Source: Nocardioides albus (GTDB lineage Bacteria > Actinomycetota > Actinomycetes > Propionibacteriales > Nocardioidaceae). Taken from it: DNA of 64,000 nucleotides. The translations under genes were made by a program, and so were the position numbers. The stretch lies in contig NZ_BMQT01000002.1 in assembly GCF_014648255.1 (NCBI RefSeq), positions 434,001 through 498,000 on the forward strand, in the 5' to 3' direction. The notes under the pieces were generated by a model that worked only from the letters and a program-made list of their open reading frames with translations, was not told the DNA's origin and did not search any database. Positions 53,023-61,970 of this stretch are shown piece by piece (within the stretch, counting starts at the first letter, position 1; the number at the start of each line of letters is the position of its first letter).

Positions 53023-54420
53023 TCAGCGCCGCACGGCGACCAGCCCGCTGAGTGTTCCTTGGAGGAGAGTGCCGTCAGGGAGGATCGTGCCGACCATCTG
53101 CAGGGTGTTGGCCAACGGTCCGAGGCCGAGGAAGGTCTCGGAGAGGAGCTCGCCGTCCGCAGGGTCGATCCGGGCCACGCGCCAGGTCGGCGCGATGCCG
53201 CGCCGGGTGACGGTGTAGAGGACGTTCTCGCCGCGGGAGAGCCGGGGGACTGCGGCCGAGGGGACCTCGTTGCGCCACACCGACTCGCAGGTGCCGTTCT
53301 GCTCATCGACGTCGATGCGCTCCATGCCTCCGACGAAGTCGGCCTCGGCCGGGACGGACACGCCCGCGTCCTCGGTCGCTTGCGCAGGGTAGGGGTAGCC
53401 GTACGTGCTGGCGATGTAGACGGAGTCTCCCCAGGCCACGGGGGAGTTCTCCGTGCCGCTGCTGTCGTCGGTGAGGATCGGGAGCCGGCAGACCTCCCGC
53501 CCGTCGCGGGCCCGGTAGACGAGGAGGTTCTCGCGCGGGGAGGCGTTGTCGGTGATCACCACGAGATCGGCGCCGGTGCGCTCTCCGAAGAACGTCGGCG
53601 TCGAGCCGCTGCCGTGACTGAGCTGTCCCGGCTTGCGGGCCACACCGCGGTCGTACGCCTGGCGCCAGACCGTCTCCACCTCGTCGGCGTCGCCGTCGGC
53701 ACGAAGAAGGTACGTCGCGTGGTCCGTCGTCACCGCGACCCCGCTCGGGGCGCTGGAGATGGAGTTGGCGACCTTCTCCTCACCGGCACCGAGGCTCGTG
53801 GTGACCACGTCACCCTCGGGCGTGGCGTACCCGGCTCGGCCCTGGGCGGTGGCGAACCAGACGTTGGCGTCGTAGCCGGGGCCGACGGTGGTGACCGCAT
53901 CGCCGTCAGGCAACGGGATCGGCACCTCGCGCTCCACGTCGATCGACCAGCCGAGCAACGACCTGGAGTGCGCCAGCCAGAGCAGCGAGCCGGATCCGTC
54001 GACGGTGACGAGCCGCGACTCGTCGTCGATGTAGGCGTACACGCCACCGAGCAGGGATCCGGCAGAGAGGTGGCGGCGGGCGACGGGCAGGAGCGTGGTG
54101 GGGTCGAGGAGGTAGAGGCTGGGGGCCCGGTCGACGTACTCGGTGCAGAGCGCCTGGACCATCCCGTCGGCGCCGCTGAGGATCGTCGGGCACACCGCCG
54201 GCAGGGTCACCGGCTGTGCGGGGGAGGGGCGAGCACCCGGCCCTGCGAACGGCGTCGTGTCGGAGGCGCCGGCGTCACCGTGCATGTTCCAGGTGCCGTC
54301 GGGACCGGCGTACGGATTCGGTGGCATGGCCGTTCCGGCTGCCGAGCCGGCCGCTGCGAAAGGAGAGACGCCGGCCACGAGGGCCAGCAGGGCGATGGCG
54401 ACTGCACTCCGGCGAACCAT
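53023..54420 (-). CDS. Secreted hypothetical protein, PQQ/WD-like beta-propeller
   Basis: The 465-residue protein has an N-terminal signal peptide (about 1-28, VRRSAVAIALLALVAGVSPFAA) and then a series of beta-strand-rich repeats (SLYLLDPTTLLPVARRH, SRLVTVDGSGSLLWL, NVWFATAQGRAGY, SGVAVTTDHATYLL and others), like seven- or eight-bladed propellers. Four Cys residues could form extracellular disulfides. No family is recognised with confidence. It is monocistronic, with 53 bp to the NhaA gene. Confidence 0.75.
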   Translation of the reverse strand: MVRRSAVAIALLALVAGVSPFAAAGSAAGTAMPPNPYAGPDGTWNMHGDAGASDTTPFAGPGARPSPAQPVTLPAVCPTILSGADGMVQALCTEYVDRAPSLYLLDPTTLLPVARRHLSAGSLLGGVYAYIDDESRLVTVDGSGSLLWLAHSRSLLGWSIDVEREVPIPLPDGDAVTTVGPGYDANVWFATAQGRAGYATPEGDVVTTSLGAGEEKVANSISSAPSGVAVTTDHATYLLRADGDADEVETVWRQAYDRGVARKPGQLSHGSGSTPTFFGERTGADLVVITDNASPRENLLVYRARDGREVCRLPILTDDSSGTENSPVAWGDSVYIASTYGYPYPAQATEDAGVSVPAEADFVGGMERIDVDEQNGTCESVWRNEVPSAAVPRLSRGENVLYTVTRRGIAPTWRVARIDPADGELLSETFLGLGPLANTLQMVGTILPDGTLLQGTLSGLVAVRR

Positions 54421-54767
54421 GGGGAGGATCTAAGCACGGGCGGATCGAGCGCGCGTACGAATCATCAGGTGGCCGTCACCACAGGCGTTACACGAGTTTC
54501 CAACAGGTGCGTGACCTGTCATCCACAACGTCGTTAGCCCTTTCGACGGCAGGTGGAAACCGGATGACAGCGCCGAAGCACATGGCGAGACCCGGCCACC
54601 ACGCCGTTCATGGGGGCTTCAGGTGCATGTGAACGGGTACTGCCCGACGCAAACAAGCACATCCTGGACATAGCCCAACCTAACTATGTCCAATAGGTCC
54701 TATGACTCATTTTTCGTAGAGGATAAAGTCCTTTCAAGTCTTCCTTGAAAGTCCGGAGGGGAGTTAG
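54421..54767. other. Unusually AT-rich 347-bp intergenic region with candidate operators
   Basis: No gene is visible. The right part (54660-54750) is clearly lower in GC than the rest of the window and contains inverted repeats: CTTTCAAG-N5-CTTGAAAG at 54731-54751, and ataggtcctat near 54694. It precedes a TetR gene and probably holds its promoter and operator. Confidence 0.55.
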
Positions 54768-55490
54768 ATGGGCAACATGACAACTAGGCGCTCTCGGCCC
54801 GGCCGCCCTAGGCATGTTCCCGACTCAGGTACGACCTCACCGCGTGACCAGATCCTGGACGCAGCCTCGCGGCTGTTCGTCTCCCAGGGTTTCGCGGCGA
54901 CGTCTACTCGCGAGATCGCCGACGTGGTCGGCATCCGCCAAGCTTCGCTCTACTACCACTTCGCGGGGAAGGACGAGATCCTCGGCGAGCTGCTTCGCCG
55001 GTCGGTCCGACCGACCACGGAGAAGGTCGAGAAGATCCTGAACCGCGTGCCACCGCTCGACTTCGAGACCGCGCTCTACCTGCTGGTCCTCGTCGACGTA
55101 CGCACCTTGGCCGACGTGCCGCACAACGTCGGCATGCTCTACCAGCTCCCCGACGTGGCCAAGTGCGAGGTCTACGACGAGTTCCGCAACGAGCACGCCG
55201 AGCTGGCTGCCCACTACGCGGACTTGGCCAGCGAGGTCGCCTCGAAGACGGTGCGCTCGACGGTCAGCCGCAAGCAGCTCGGCGACCTGCTCATCCAGCA
55301 GGTCGAAGGTGTGATCAACATGCGCACCGAGGAGCCGGGGCGGCGGATTCCGTGCCGCGAGGCTTGGGCGATCGCCGCCACCTGCCTCCGGATCTGCGGG
55401 GTCACGCAGGAGAAGATCGACGCCGCCTCTCCGATCGCGATCGAGTTGCTCCCGCAGTTCATGGAGGAGCAGGTCGCCGAGTCCGCCTGA
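54768..55490 (+). CDS. TetR-family regulator
   Basis: The 240-residue protein has a basic N-terminal arm (TTRRSRPGRPRH), then a TetR helix-turn-helix (TSTREIADVVGIRQASLYYHFAGKDEIL) and a helical ligand domain. The GRPR-rich arm is typical of regulators that also grip the minor groove. An AGGGGAG site precedes the ATG. The AT-rich region upstream carries the inverted repeat CTTTCAAG-N5-CTTGAAAG and suggests autoregulation. No partner operon is evident; the next gene (VOC protein) starts 51 bp on. Confidence 0.88.
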   Translation: MGNMTTRRSRPGRPRHVPDSGTTSPRDQILDAASRLFVSQGFAATSTREIADVVGIRQASLYYHFAGKDEILGELLRRSVRPTTEKVEKILNRVPPLDFETALYLLVLVDVRTLADVPHNVGMLYQLPDVAKCEVYDEFRNEHAELAAHYADLASEVASKTVRSTVSRKQLGDLLIQQVEGVINMRTEEPGRRIPCREAWAIAATCLRICGVTQEKIDAASPIAIELLPQFMEEQVAESA

Positions 55491-55541
55491 GGTCTGTGAT
55501 ACCCGGTGGACTAGGGTGCGCTCGTAGGCTTCGATGTCGGC

Positions 55542-55958
55542 ATGACTCTCTTCGTGTCGCACACCACCATCGACTGCCACGACGCGTACGCGCTCTCCGA
55601 GTGGTGGAAGGCCCTGCTCGGCTACGTCGACGTGGAAGGCGATCCGAACCTGCCGGGCCACGAGGAGTGCATGATCCTCGACCCCGAGACCGGCCACCGC
55701 CTGCTGTTCATCGAGGTGCCGGACGAGGAGCTGCCCGCAAAGCGGATCCACCTCGATCTCCGCCCGCGCACCGGCACCCGCGACGAGGAGGTCGAGCGGC
55801 TCCTCGAGCTCGGCGCCACGCAGCTCGCCGACCACCGTGGGAAGTACGGCCCCGGGACCGGCTGGGTGATCTTCGCCGATCCCGAGGGCAACCAGCTCTG
55901 CGTGCTCCGCTCGGAGGCGGAGGTCGCCGCCTGGGAGGCGCAGAAGTCAGGGTCGTAG
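55542..55958 (+). CDS. VOC-superfamily (glyoxalase/bleomycin resistance-like) protein
   Basis: The 138-residue protein has the beta-alpha-beta-beta-beta repeats of the VOC fold (SHTTIDCHDAYALSEWWKALLGY, RIHLDLRPRT, GWVIFADPEGNQLCVL), with the His and Glu/Asp positions of a metal site. The substrate is not predictable. It follows the TetR gene on the same strand and overlaps the convergent imine-reductase-like gene by 12 bp. Confidence 0.85.
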   Translation: MTLFVSHTTIDCHDAYALSEWWKALLGYVDVEGDPNLPGHEECMILDPETGHRLLFIEVPDEELPAKRIHLDLRPRTGTRDEEVERLLELGATQLADHRGKYGPGTGWVIFADPEGNQLCVLRSEAEVAAWEAQKSGS

Positions 55959-56822
55959 CAGCTCGTACATGCTGGAGAAGCCCTGATCGCCGTGACCCTG
56001 GGCGATCCGGCGGTCCATCAGCGACTTCACCTCCCGCATCCGCACGGACTCGACACCGGCCGACTCTCGGTGCCCGATCAGGTCGTCCATCAGCGCGGCC
56101 TGCACGTCGAGCGAGCCGAGGTCGGGGCCGTACGTTCCGCTCTTGATCGCGCCGGTCATCATCCGCAACAGCCCGGCGTAGCCGGCGAGCGATCCGGCGA
56201 GCCGTTCGGTGAACGCCTCGGTGTCCATGCCCTCGCGCTCGACGAGGTCGAGGGTGTGCAGGAAGCCGATCAGGAACTCGTAGCCCATCGCGACCTGGGC
56301 GTTGAACTCCACGGCCGCGTGCCCGGCGTCGGGCCCGTGGTAGGCGACGGTGCCGAGCTGGTCGAGAGCCGGCCGGACGGTCTCGAACACGTCGCGATCG
56401 CCGCTGAAGGCCAGTGAGACCCTGGGTGTGCCGACGTCGGGCGGGTCTCCCATGATCTTCCCGTCGACGTACGCCGCCTGGTGCTCGGCCGCCCAGGACG
56501 CGTTCGCCCGGGCCTGGGCAGGGGAGCCGCTGGTCAGGCTGACGAGGGTCCGGCCGGTGGCCGCGTCGCCGATGGACTCGAGCACGTCCTCGACCGCGGT
56601 GTTGTCCAGCAGACTGAGGATCGTGACGGGGCTGGCGGCCACCGCCTTCGCCGCGGTGGACGCGACTTCGGCTCCTGCGTCAGCCAGCGCCTCGGCCTTG
56701 TCGGCCGTCCGGTTCCAGACCGTGGTCCGATAGCCGCGCTCGAGGTAGGCCCGGGCGACCGCCGATCCCATGTTGCCCATCCCGATCACGGTGATGGCCG
56801 GTCGGTCGTTGCTCTCCGTCAT
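55947..56822 (-). CDS. NAD(P)-dependent imine-reductase-like oxidoreductase
   Basis: The 291-residue protein belongs to the beta-hydroxyacid dehydrogenase superfamily: N-terminal ITVIGMGNMGSAVARAYLERG, with NRT after strand 2 favouring NADPH. The catalytic Lys of hydroxyacid dehydrogenases is replaced, which points to the imine reductase-like branch. C-terminal helices form the dimer domain. The promoter area contains a MerR-like operator. The natural substrate is unknown. Confidence 0.85.
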   Translation of the reverse strand: MTESNDRPAITVIGMGNMGSAVARAYLERGYRTTVWNRTADKAEALADAGAEVASTAAKAVAASPVTILSLLDNTAVEDVLESIGDAATGRTLVSLTSGSPAQARANASWAAEHQAAYVDGKIMGDPPDVGTPRVSLAFSGDRDVFETVRPALDQLGTVAYHGPDAGHAAVEFNAQVAMGYEFLIGFLHTLDLVEREGMDTEAFTERLAGSLAGYAGLLRMMTGAIKSGTYGPDLGSLDVQAALMDDLIGHRESAGVESVRMREVKSLMDRRIAQGHGDQGFSSMYELLRP

Positions 56823-56865
56823 GGTTCAACTCCATCTGTCGTGGTGTGCCACCATCGTGAAAGAT

Positions 56866-56886
56866 GAAGTTGACTTGAGGTCAAGG
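56866..56886 (-). promoter_or_regulatory. MerR-type promoter-operator of the imine-reductase-like gene
   Basis: On the minus strand the sequence is CCTTGACCTCAAGTCAACTT. The TTGACCTCAAGT...ACTT word resembles promoters controlled by MerR-family activators (SoxR-like), in which the operator lies in an overlong spacer. No MerR gene is in the window, so the regulator would be elsewhere. Confidence 0.5.
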
Positions 56887-56900
56887 CTGTTGTTCCCGAT

Positions 56901-57719
56901 CTAGTCGGTCGCGACCGGAAGGTCGTGGTTGCTCCACTGGCTCCAAGAGCCCGGATACAGCGCGGCGTCGTAGCCGGCGATGGCCAGCGCGGCGATCTGG
57001 TGGGCAGCGGTGACGCCGGAGCCGCAGTAGGTGGCGGTGGGGGAGTCGGCCTCGACGCCGAGCTCGGCGAAGCGGTCCCGAAGCTCCTTCGCGGCGAGGA
57101 AGCGGCCGTCGGGGCCGAGGTTGTCGACGGTCGGTGCGGAGACCGCGCCCGGGATGTGCCCGGCCTTCGGGTCGACGGGCTCGACCTCGCCGCGGTAGCG
57201 CTCGGCCGCGCGGGCGTCGAGAAGAAGACCCTCGAAGGCCCCGACCTGCTCGAACGGCAGCACCGGCAGATGACCAGGGGTGAGCGTCACCGTGCCGGGC
57301 GTGGGCACGACCTCGTCCGTGACCAGCGGGTGGCCGGCGGCGGTCCACGCGCCGAGGGCGCCGTCGAGGAGTCGTACGTCGGCAACACCCGCCCAGCGCA
57401 GCAGCCACCACGCGCGGGCCGCGGAGGTGTTCCCGACGGCGTCGTAGACGACGACCGCGTCGCCGTCGTCGATGCCCCAGCGGCGGGCCGCGGCCTGCAG
57501 GTCGGCGAGCTCGGGAAGCGGGTGACGCCCGTCGGTGGGCTCGCCGTGACGGGCCAGCTCGGTGTCGAGATCGACGTAGACGGCGCCGGGAAGGTGGCCC
57601 TCGAGATAGGACTCGTGCCCCGGCGGGCCGCCGAGCTGCCAGCGTACGTCGAGGAGAACCGGGGGCTGGCCGGAGTCGAGCGCGGTAGCCAGCTCGTCGG
57701 CGCTGATGAGTACGTTCAC
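56901..57719 (-). CDS. Sulfurtransferase with two rhodanese domains
   Basis: The 272-residue protein has two rhodanese domains: an inactive N-terminal one and a C-terminal one with catalytic C232 (TYCGSGVTA). It moves sulfane sulfur from thiosulfate or 3-mercaptopyruvate to an acceptor such as cyanide or a thiol. The CGSGVTA loop favours the mercaptopyruvate sulfurtransferase branch. I chose the GTG at 57719; the frame continues upstream through the operator repeat, which is not coding. The promoter region contains a 21-bp-arm palindrome. Confidence 0.9.
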   Translation of the reverse strand: MNVLISADELATALDSGQPPVLLDVRWQLGGPPGHESYLEGHLPGAVYVDLDTELARHGEPTDGRHPLPELADLQAAARRWGIDDGDAVVVYDAVGNTSAARAWWLLRWAGVADVRLLDGALGAWTAAGHPLVTDEVVPTPGTVTLTPGHLPVLPFEQVGAFEGLLLDARAAERYRGEVEPVDPKAGHIPGAVSAPTVDNLGPDGRFLAAKELRDRFAELGVEADSPTATYCGSGVTAAHQIAALAIAGYDAALYPGSWSQWSNHDLPVATD

Positions 57720-57752
57720 GGGTCGAAGTCTTTCAGTCGGGCGGCGCCGGCA

Positions 57753-57826
57753 CGTGTAACACGTCGTTCGTAGGTCTATCCGGTCGTTATAACGGGCGAG
57801 TAGTACTACGAACAACGTGTTACACG
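57753..57826. promoter_or_regulatory. Large double-palindrome operator upstream of the rhodanese gene
   Basis: Two 21-bp arms (57753-57773 and 57806-57826) are inverted repeats with one mismatch. Each arm itself starts with an 11-bp palindrome, CGTGT-A-ACACG or its mirror. The region between is AT-rich (cgttataacg). It looks like two dimer sites 53 bp apart flanking a promoter. The right arm lies just past the AbgT stop. Confidence 0.6.
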
Positions 57827-57852
57827 AGGTGACGTTGCGCGCCCCGTCTCGC

Positions 57853-59394
57853 TCAGCGGACCGGTGCCCCCGGGCCCAACGGGATGCCGAGGCCCCACCA
57901 GAGGAAGAACAGTGCGGTCCAGGCCAGGCTCATCGCGATCGCCAGTGGCAGCGTGTAGGAGGCGAGGGTGCCGATGCCGGCGTCCTTGCGGTAGCGCTGC
58001 AGGAAGCCGAGGGCCATCACGAAGTAGGGGCTCATCGGGGTGATCGCGGTGGAGCCGGAGTCGGCGATCCGGAAGAGCGCCTGGGTGGTCTCGGGCGGCA
58101 CCGAGAGCAGCATCAGCATGGGCACCAGGACCGGTGCGGCGATCGACCACATCGCCGAGCCGCTGGTCACCATCACGTTGACGACGCTGAGAAGGCCCAG
58201 GACCAGCAGGAAGACCACCCAGACCGGGATGTTGCTGGTCTGCAGCGCCTCGGCGGAGTTGACCGCGATGACGTCACCGAGGTTGGACCACTCGAAGTAC
58301 GCCAGGAACTGCGCGATCGCGAAGAACAGCACCAGCACCGGCGCCATCTGCTTGATGCCTTGGGCCATCAGGGCCGGCACGTCCCCGGCCTTGGTGATCG
58401 ACCCCGACAGGGTGCCGTAGACGATGCCGGCGAGCCCGAAGAGGATCGCGACGATCGCAGCGATGCCGGTGAGGAACGGAGACTCGGTCAGCGACCCGTC
58501 CTCGCCTCGCAGCGGCGAGGACGGCGGGATCACGATGGCCGCGACGACCACGATCGAGGCGAGCAGGGTGACCACTGCCCAGCGCAGCGCCCGGCGCTCG
58601 CGCCCGTCGAGCTCCAGGGTCCCGAAGTCGCCGTCGTCGGCGTCCTCGTCGGCATCGAGGTCCGGCCGCTTGGAGAGGACGAGCTTGGTCATCAGCGTGA
58701 TCACCGCGGCCAGCAGCACCGAGGAGGCGATGTTGAAGAACCAGTTGCTCACCGGGGAGACGTACGCGTTCTCGTCGATGATCTGTGCCGCGGCGGTGGT
58801 GATGCCGGCGAAGATCGCGTCGTTGGGCGTCGGGATCGGGCTGGCGTCGTACCCGCTGGCGATCGCGGTGTAGGCGACCACGATGCCGAGGATGGGGGAG
58901 CGGCCGACGGCGCGGAAGGCGAGGCCGGCCAGCGGGACCAGGATGATGTACGCAGCCGCCGAGGCCACGTGGGCGACGGTGCCGGTGAACGCGACAGCGA
59001 AGACCACCCAGCCCGCCGGCACCCGGGAGATCCCGACCTTCATCGTGGACGTGAGGAAGCCGGTGCGCTCGGCGACGGCGACACCCATGATGACCACGAC
59101 GATCGTCGCCATCGGCGGGAACTCGGCGAAGTTGGAGACCATCGTGGAGACGGCCATCGCCAGGCCCTCGCCGCTGAGCAGGTTCTGTACGACGACCTCC
59201 TCGCCGTCACCGGGGGAGATGACCGAGACGCCGGCGGCGGCGCAGATCGCGCTGATCACGGCCAGGATGGCGGCGAGGATCCAGAAGAGCCAGAACGGGT
59301 GCGGCAAGGCGTTGCCGACGCGCTCGATCACGCCCATGGCGCGGATGATCCACGGCAGTCTCTCGCTGCTGGTCGGGGTTGCGGTGCTCGTCAT
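57853..59394 (-). CDS. AbgT-family transporter
   Basis: The 513-residue protein has about twelve transmembrane helices and matches the AbgT family (NALPHPFWLFWILAAILAV at the N-terminus, GYDASPIPTPNDAIF in the middle, DSGSTAITPMSPYFVM near the C-terminus). AbgT imports p-aminobenzoyl-glutamate; relatives export sulfonamides. It is the last gene of the FCD-creatininase-esterase operon, 6 bp after the esterase. Its substrate may be an amide or acylated compound cleaved by the neighbours, which is inference. Confidence 0.92.
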   Translation of the reverse strand: MTSTATPTSSERLPWIIRAMGVIERVGNALPHPFWLFWILAAILAVISAICAAAGVSVISPGDGEEVVVQNLLSGEGLAMAVSTMVSNFAEFPPMATIVVVIMGVAVAERTGFLTSTMKVGISRVPAGWVVFAVAFTGTVAHVASAAAYIILVPLAGLAFRAVGRSPILGIVVAYTAIASGYDASPIPTPNDAIFAGITTAAAQIIDENAYVSPVSNWFFNIASSVLLAAVITLMTKLVLSKRPDLDADEDADDGDFGTLELDGRERRALRWAVVTLLASIVVVAAIVIPPSSPLRGEDGSLTESPFLTGIAAIVAILFGLAGIVYGTLSGSITKAGDVPALMAQGIKQMAPVLVLFFAIAQFLAYFEWSNLGDVIAVNSAEALQTSNIPVWVVFLLVLGLLSVVNVMVTSGSAMWSIAAPVLVPMLMLLSVPPETTQALFRIADSGSTAITPMSPYFVMALGFLQRYRKDAGIGTLASYTLPLAIAMSLAWTALFFLWWGLGIPLGPGAPVR

Positions 59395-59400
59395 CGCAGG

Positions 59401-60381
59401 TCACCCTTCGCTGGTGAGGCGGTGACGGGAGAAGAAGTCCCAGATCACCGACGCGGACTCGATGGTGTGGGTGACGTGACCGCCACCGGAGTAGATGTCG
59501 GCGCCCGGCCAGACGTGGCCGCCGCCCTCGACGGCGACGTGCTGGACCTCGGCGCCCTGGTCGCACCCGGCCCAGCGGGTGGTCTCGATGTCGCGCTTGG
59601 TGCGCGTGGTGGAGGTGGTGCAGCCGTTGTGCTCCGCCCAGCCCCGGACCCACTCGGGGATCGCGGGCAGGTCGCGATCGGCATCGCCCGCGTAGGGGAT
59701 GGTGGCATCGGCGACCCCGTGGATCTGCAGGATCGGTGTCGGCGGTGCTTCCGAGCACCCGGTGCGGGTGCCCGGGTAGAGCGCGGGCGCAACCGGGGCG
59801 ACGGCGGCGAAGGTGCCGGGCATCCGGCAGGCGAGGAGGGCAGCGAGGCCGCCCCCGTTGGACTTCCCGGTGGCATAGACGCGGTTGGTGTCGATGCAGT
59901 GGTCGGCATCGATGGCGGCGAGCAGGTCGCGGGTGAAGGCGACGTCGTCGACACCGGGAGCCTCGTACGGCGCGCCCTGCCAGGCCTTGCGGTGACCCGA
60001 CCCGGTGCCGATCGCGCCGTCGGGGTAGGCGACCACGGCCGGCAGGTCGGAGAGCTCGGAGTAGCCCTCGACCTCCACGCCGGTGCTGCCACGGCCGTGG
60101 AAGGCGACGATCAGCGGCCAGTCGTCGCGGCGGTCGTACCCCTCGGGCAGGCGGAGCACGTAGCTGCGCTCGAGGTCGCCGCTGGTCAGGTCGTGCTTCT
60201 GGCTGCTGTCGGGCTCCTGGTCAGTGGGTGTGGCACACGGCGTCCTGCTCGCGGTGGTCTCGGCTCCGGCCTTGGCGGAGGCGGGAGCCAGGGCGGTGAC
60301 GGCACTGGGGGCCAAGGACGCTGCGGCCACGGCTGTGACGGCGATGGCCGGCGCCAGGAAGCGGAGGTGTCGTGGGGACAT
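59401..60381 (-). CDS. Secreted PHB-depolymerase-like esterase (LpqC family)
   Basis: The 326-residue alpha/beta hydrolase has a signal peptide (about 1-37, ending near ASAKAGA). The mature part has the oxyanion segment VAFHGRGSTG, nucleophile S174 in TGKSNGGG, and the catalytic His in GGGHVWPG. Members act on polyhydroxybutyrate, feruloyl esters or other small esters. Several Cys could form disulfides. A GAAAGGAG site precedes the ATG. It sits between creatininase and AbgT genes in one operon. Confidence 0.88.
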   Translation of the reverse strand: MSPRHLRFLAPAIAVTAVAAASLAPSAVTALAPASAKAGAETTASRTPCATPTDQEPDSSQKHDLTSGDLERSYVLRLPEGYDRRDDWPLIVAFHGRGSTGVEVEGYSELSDLPAVVAYPDGAIGTGSGHRKAWQGAPYEAPGVDDVAFTRDLLAAIDADHCIDTNRVYATGKSNGGGLAALLACRMPGTFAAVAPVAPALYPGTRTGCSEAPPTPILQIHGVADATIPYAGDADRDLPAIPEWVRGWAEHNGCTTSTTRTKRDIETTRWAGCDQGAEVQHVAVEGGGHVWPGADIYSGGGHVTHTIESASVIWDFFSRHRLTSEG

Positions 60382-60489
60382 GTCGTGCTCCTTTCGGGGC
60401 AGTTTGGTGCGGTTTCGGGTGTGCTGGATCGCCCGGCGACGCGGTGTGCGTCCCGGTCGGGTCCCGAGCGTGTGGGTGAGGCCGGTGGC

Positions 60490-61251
60490 CTAGGTGTCGA
60501 GCCACTCCTTGATGAAGGCGACGAGTCGGTCGGTGGCCTCGGCGAAGATCGCCCGGCCGTCCTCGGCGGTGGCACGGCGGGGATCGCCGAGCACGCCGCT
60601 GGGGGAGAGTCGGTCGTAGGGGAGGGCCATTGCGGGATGGCTCACCGAGCGGGCCAGCCGGGCGAGCGGATCGAGCTCGTCGGGCGTGGTGGTGCCCGGG
60701 GCGAGCAGATCGTGGCGTACGAGGTGAGGGGCGATGTGCAGCATCTGGGCGGTCTCGGCCTCGCCGCTGTGGCCGCTGATCGGGCTCAGCTCCATGGCGG
60801 CCACGCTGTCCTTGGCCAGCACGGTCACCGGTGCCCAGGCGAGCTCCAGGTCCGGCCGGTCGCGCAGCAGGTCCTGGGCCAAGGTGCCGAGGGTGGCGTT
60901 GTTGCCGCCGTGGCCGGTGATGACCAGGAACCGGTGCCAGCCGTGGGCGGCCAGCGACTCCACGTACTCACGGACGACGGCGGCGAACAGCGCGGGGCGC
61001 AGGCTCACGGTGCCGGCGAAGGCCTGATGGTGCGGCGAGACCCCGACCGGTACGCCGGGGCCGATGACCACCTTCCCGGGCAGCGCCGCGGCGACGGCGT
61101 CGGCGAGCGCCTCGGCGCGGATCTGGTCGGTGGCGAGGGGGAGGCCGGCGCCGTGCTGCTCGAACGCGCCAACGGGGATCACCGCGACCGTCCCGGCCTC
61201 GACCGCCCGTGCGGCCTCGAGGGTGGTCATCTCGGCGAGCTTCGCGGTCAT
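60490..61251 (-). CDS. Creatininase-family amidohydrolase
   Basis: The 253-residue protein has the creatininase metal motifs: VIPVGAFEQHGAGLPLATD, with Glu, His and Asp ligands, and VITGHGGNN. The family includes creatininase, mycofactocin peptidase (MftE) and formamide hydrolases of riboflavin/F420 synthesis. No mycofactocin genes are present here. The start overlaps the FCD-regulator stop by 4 bp. Together with the esterase and AbgT transporter it suggests breakdown of an unknown amide-containing compound. Confidence 0.88.
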   Translation of the reverse strand: MTAKLAEMTTLEAARAVEAGTVAVIPVGAFEQHGAGLPLATDQIRAEALADAVAAALPGKVVIGPGVPVGVSPHHQAFAGTVSLRPALFAAVVREYVESLAAHGWHRFLVITGHGGNNATLGTLAQDLLRDRPDLELAWAPVTVLAKDSVAAMELSPISGHSGEAETAQMLHIAPHLVRHDLLAPGTTTPDELDPLARLARSVSHPAMALPYDRLSPSGVLGDPRRATAEDGRAIFAEATDRLVAFIKEWLDT

Positions 61252-61937
61252 CGGGGCTGCTCCGTGCCGAGGGTGGCGGCGAGGGCCTCGCGGATCGCAA
61301 GCAGGTGCTCGCGGGTCAGTGCGGCCGCGGCGTCGGGGTCCCCGTCGCGTACGGCCTCGACGATCCGGAGGTGGTCGGCATGGTCGCGGTCGCGATCGGT
61401 GTAGCGGTGCCGGATCTCGATCTGGTCACGCGCCCTCACCTGCAGCAGCGCCTCGACGGTCTCGCGCAGCAGCAGGTTGCCGGAGGCGCCGGCGAGGGCG
61501 ACGTGGAAGTGCAGTTCGGGCCGCTCGTCGGCGTACTGCGGCTTGAGCGCGTTGTCCGCCGACATCGTCAGTGCGGCGAGGTCGTCGTCGGTGCGCTGCG
61601 CGGCCGCGGCTGCGGCGACCGGTGGCTCGAGCACGATCCGGGCATCGAGGAGCTCGAGGACGGACTCGCTCCGGGATTCCGAGACGTGCGGGTTGACGAG
61701 CAGGCGCCGGTTCACCCCGCCGCTCACGTAGGTCCCTGACCCGTGGCGGAAGCGGATCACGTCGGTCGCCTCCAGGCGGCGCAGCGCTTCCCGGATCGTC
61801 GGGGTGGTCACCTCGAATCGTTTGGCCAGCTCGCGCGAGGAGGCCAGGGCGTCGCCCGGCTCCAGGCCTGCGGCCTCGATCATGGCGACGATCCCGTCGG
61901 CGATGCGTTCAGAGAGCGATGATGTGTTGCTGGTCAC
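61248..61937 (-). CDS. GntR-family regulator with FCD domain
   Basis: The 229-residue protein has an N-terminal winged helix (about 8-75; SSRELAKRFEVTTPTIREALRRLE) and a C-terminal FCD (FadR C-terminal) helical domain that binds a small acid, often with a metal. It starts at GTG directly next to a perfect 10-bp-arm palindrome, so it autoregulates. The transcript is probably leaderless. It is the first gene of the operon with creatininase, esterase and AbgT, and probably represses it. Confidence 0.92.
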   Translation of the reverse strand: MTSNTSSLSERIADGIVAMIEAAGLEPGDALASSRELAKRFEVTTPTIREALRRLEATDVIRFRHGSGTYVSGGVNRRLLVNPHVSESRSESVLELLDARIVLEPPVAAAAAAQRTDDDLAALTMSADNALKPQYADERPELHFHVALAGASGNLLLRETVEALLQVRARDQIEIRHRYTDRDRDHADHLRIVEAVRDGDPDAAAALTREHLLAIREALAATLGTEQPR

Positions 61938-61961
61938 AATAAGTGACTAAATCACTTATTG
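61937..61961. promoter_or_regulatory. FCD-regulator operator with overlapping promoter
   Basis: The palindrome CAATAAGTGA-N5-TCACTTATTG has perfect 10-bp arms and begins at the first base of the GTG start at 61937. On the minus strand a TTGACG (-35) at 61969-61974 and TTAGTC (-10) inside the palindrome, 18 bp apart, place the transcription start at or near the GTG. Bound regulator would cover the promoter. Confidence 0.7.
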
Positions 61962-61970
61962 ACCTAGTCG

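Noticed and set aside
57817..61404. Very long open frame on the plus strand
   Set aside because: It is antisense to the AbgT, esterase, creatininase and FCD genes, has a low-complexity composition rich in G, D, R and V, and follows from high GC content.
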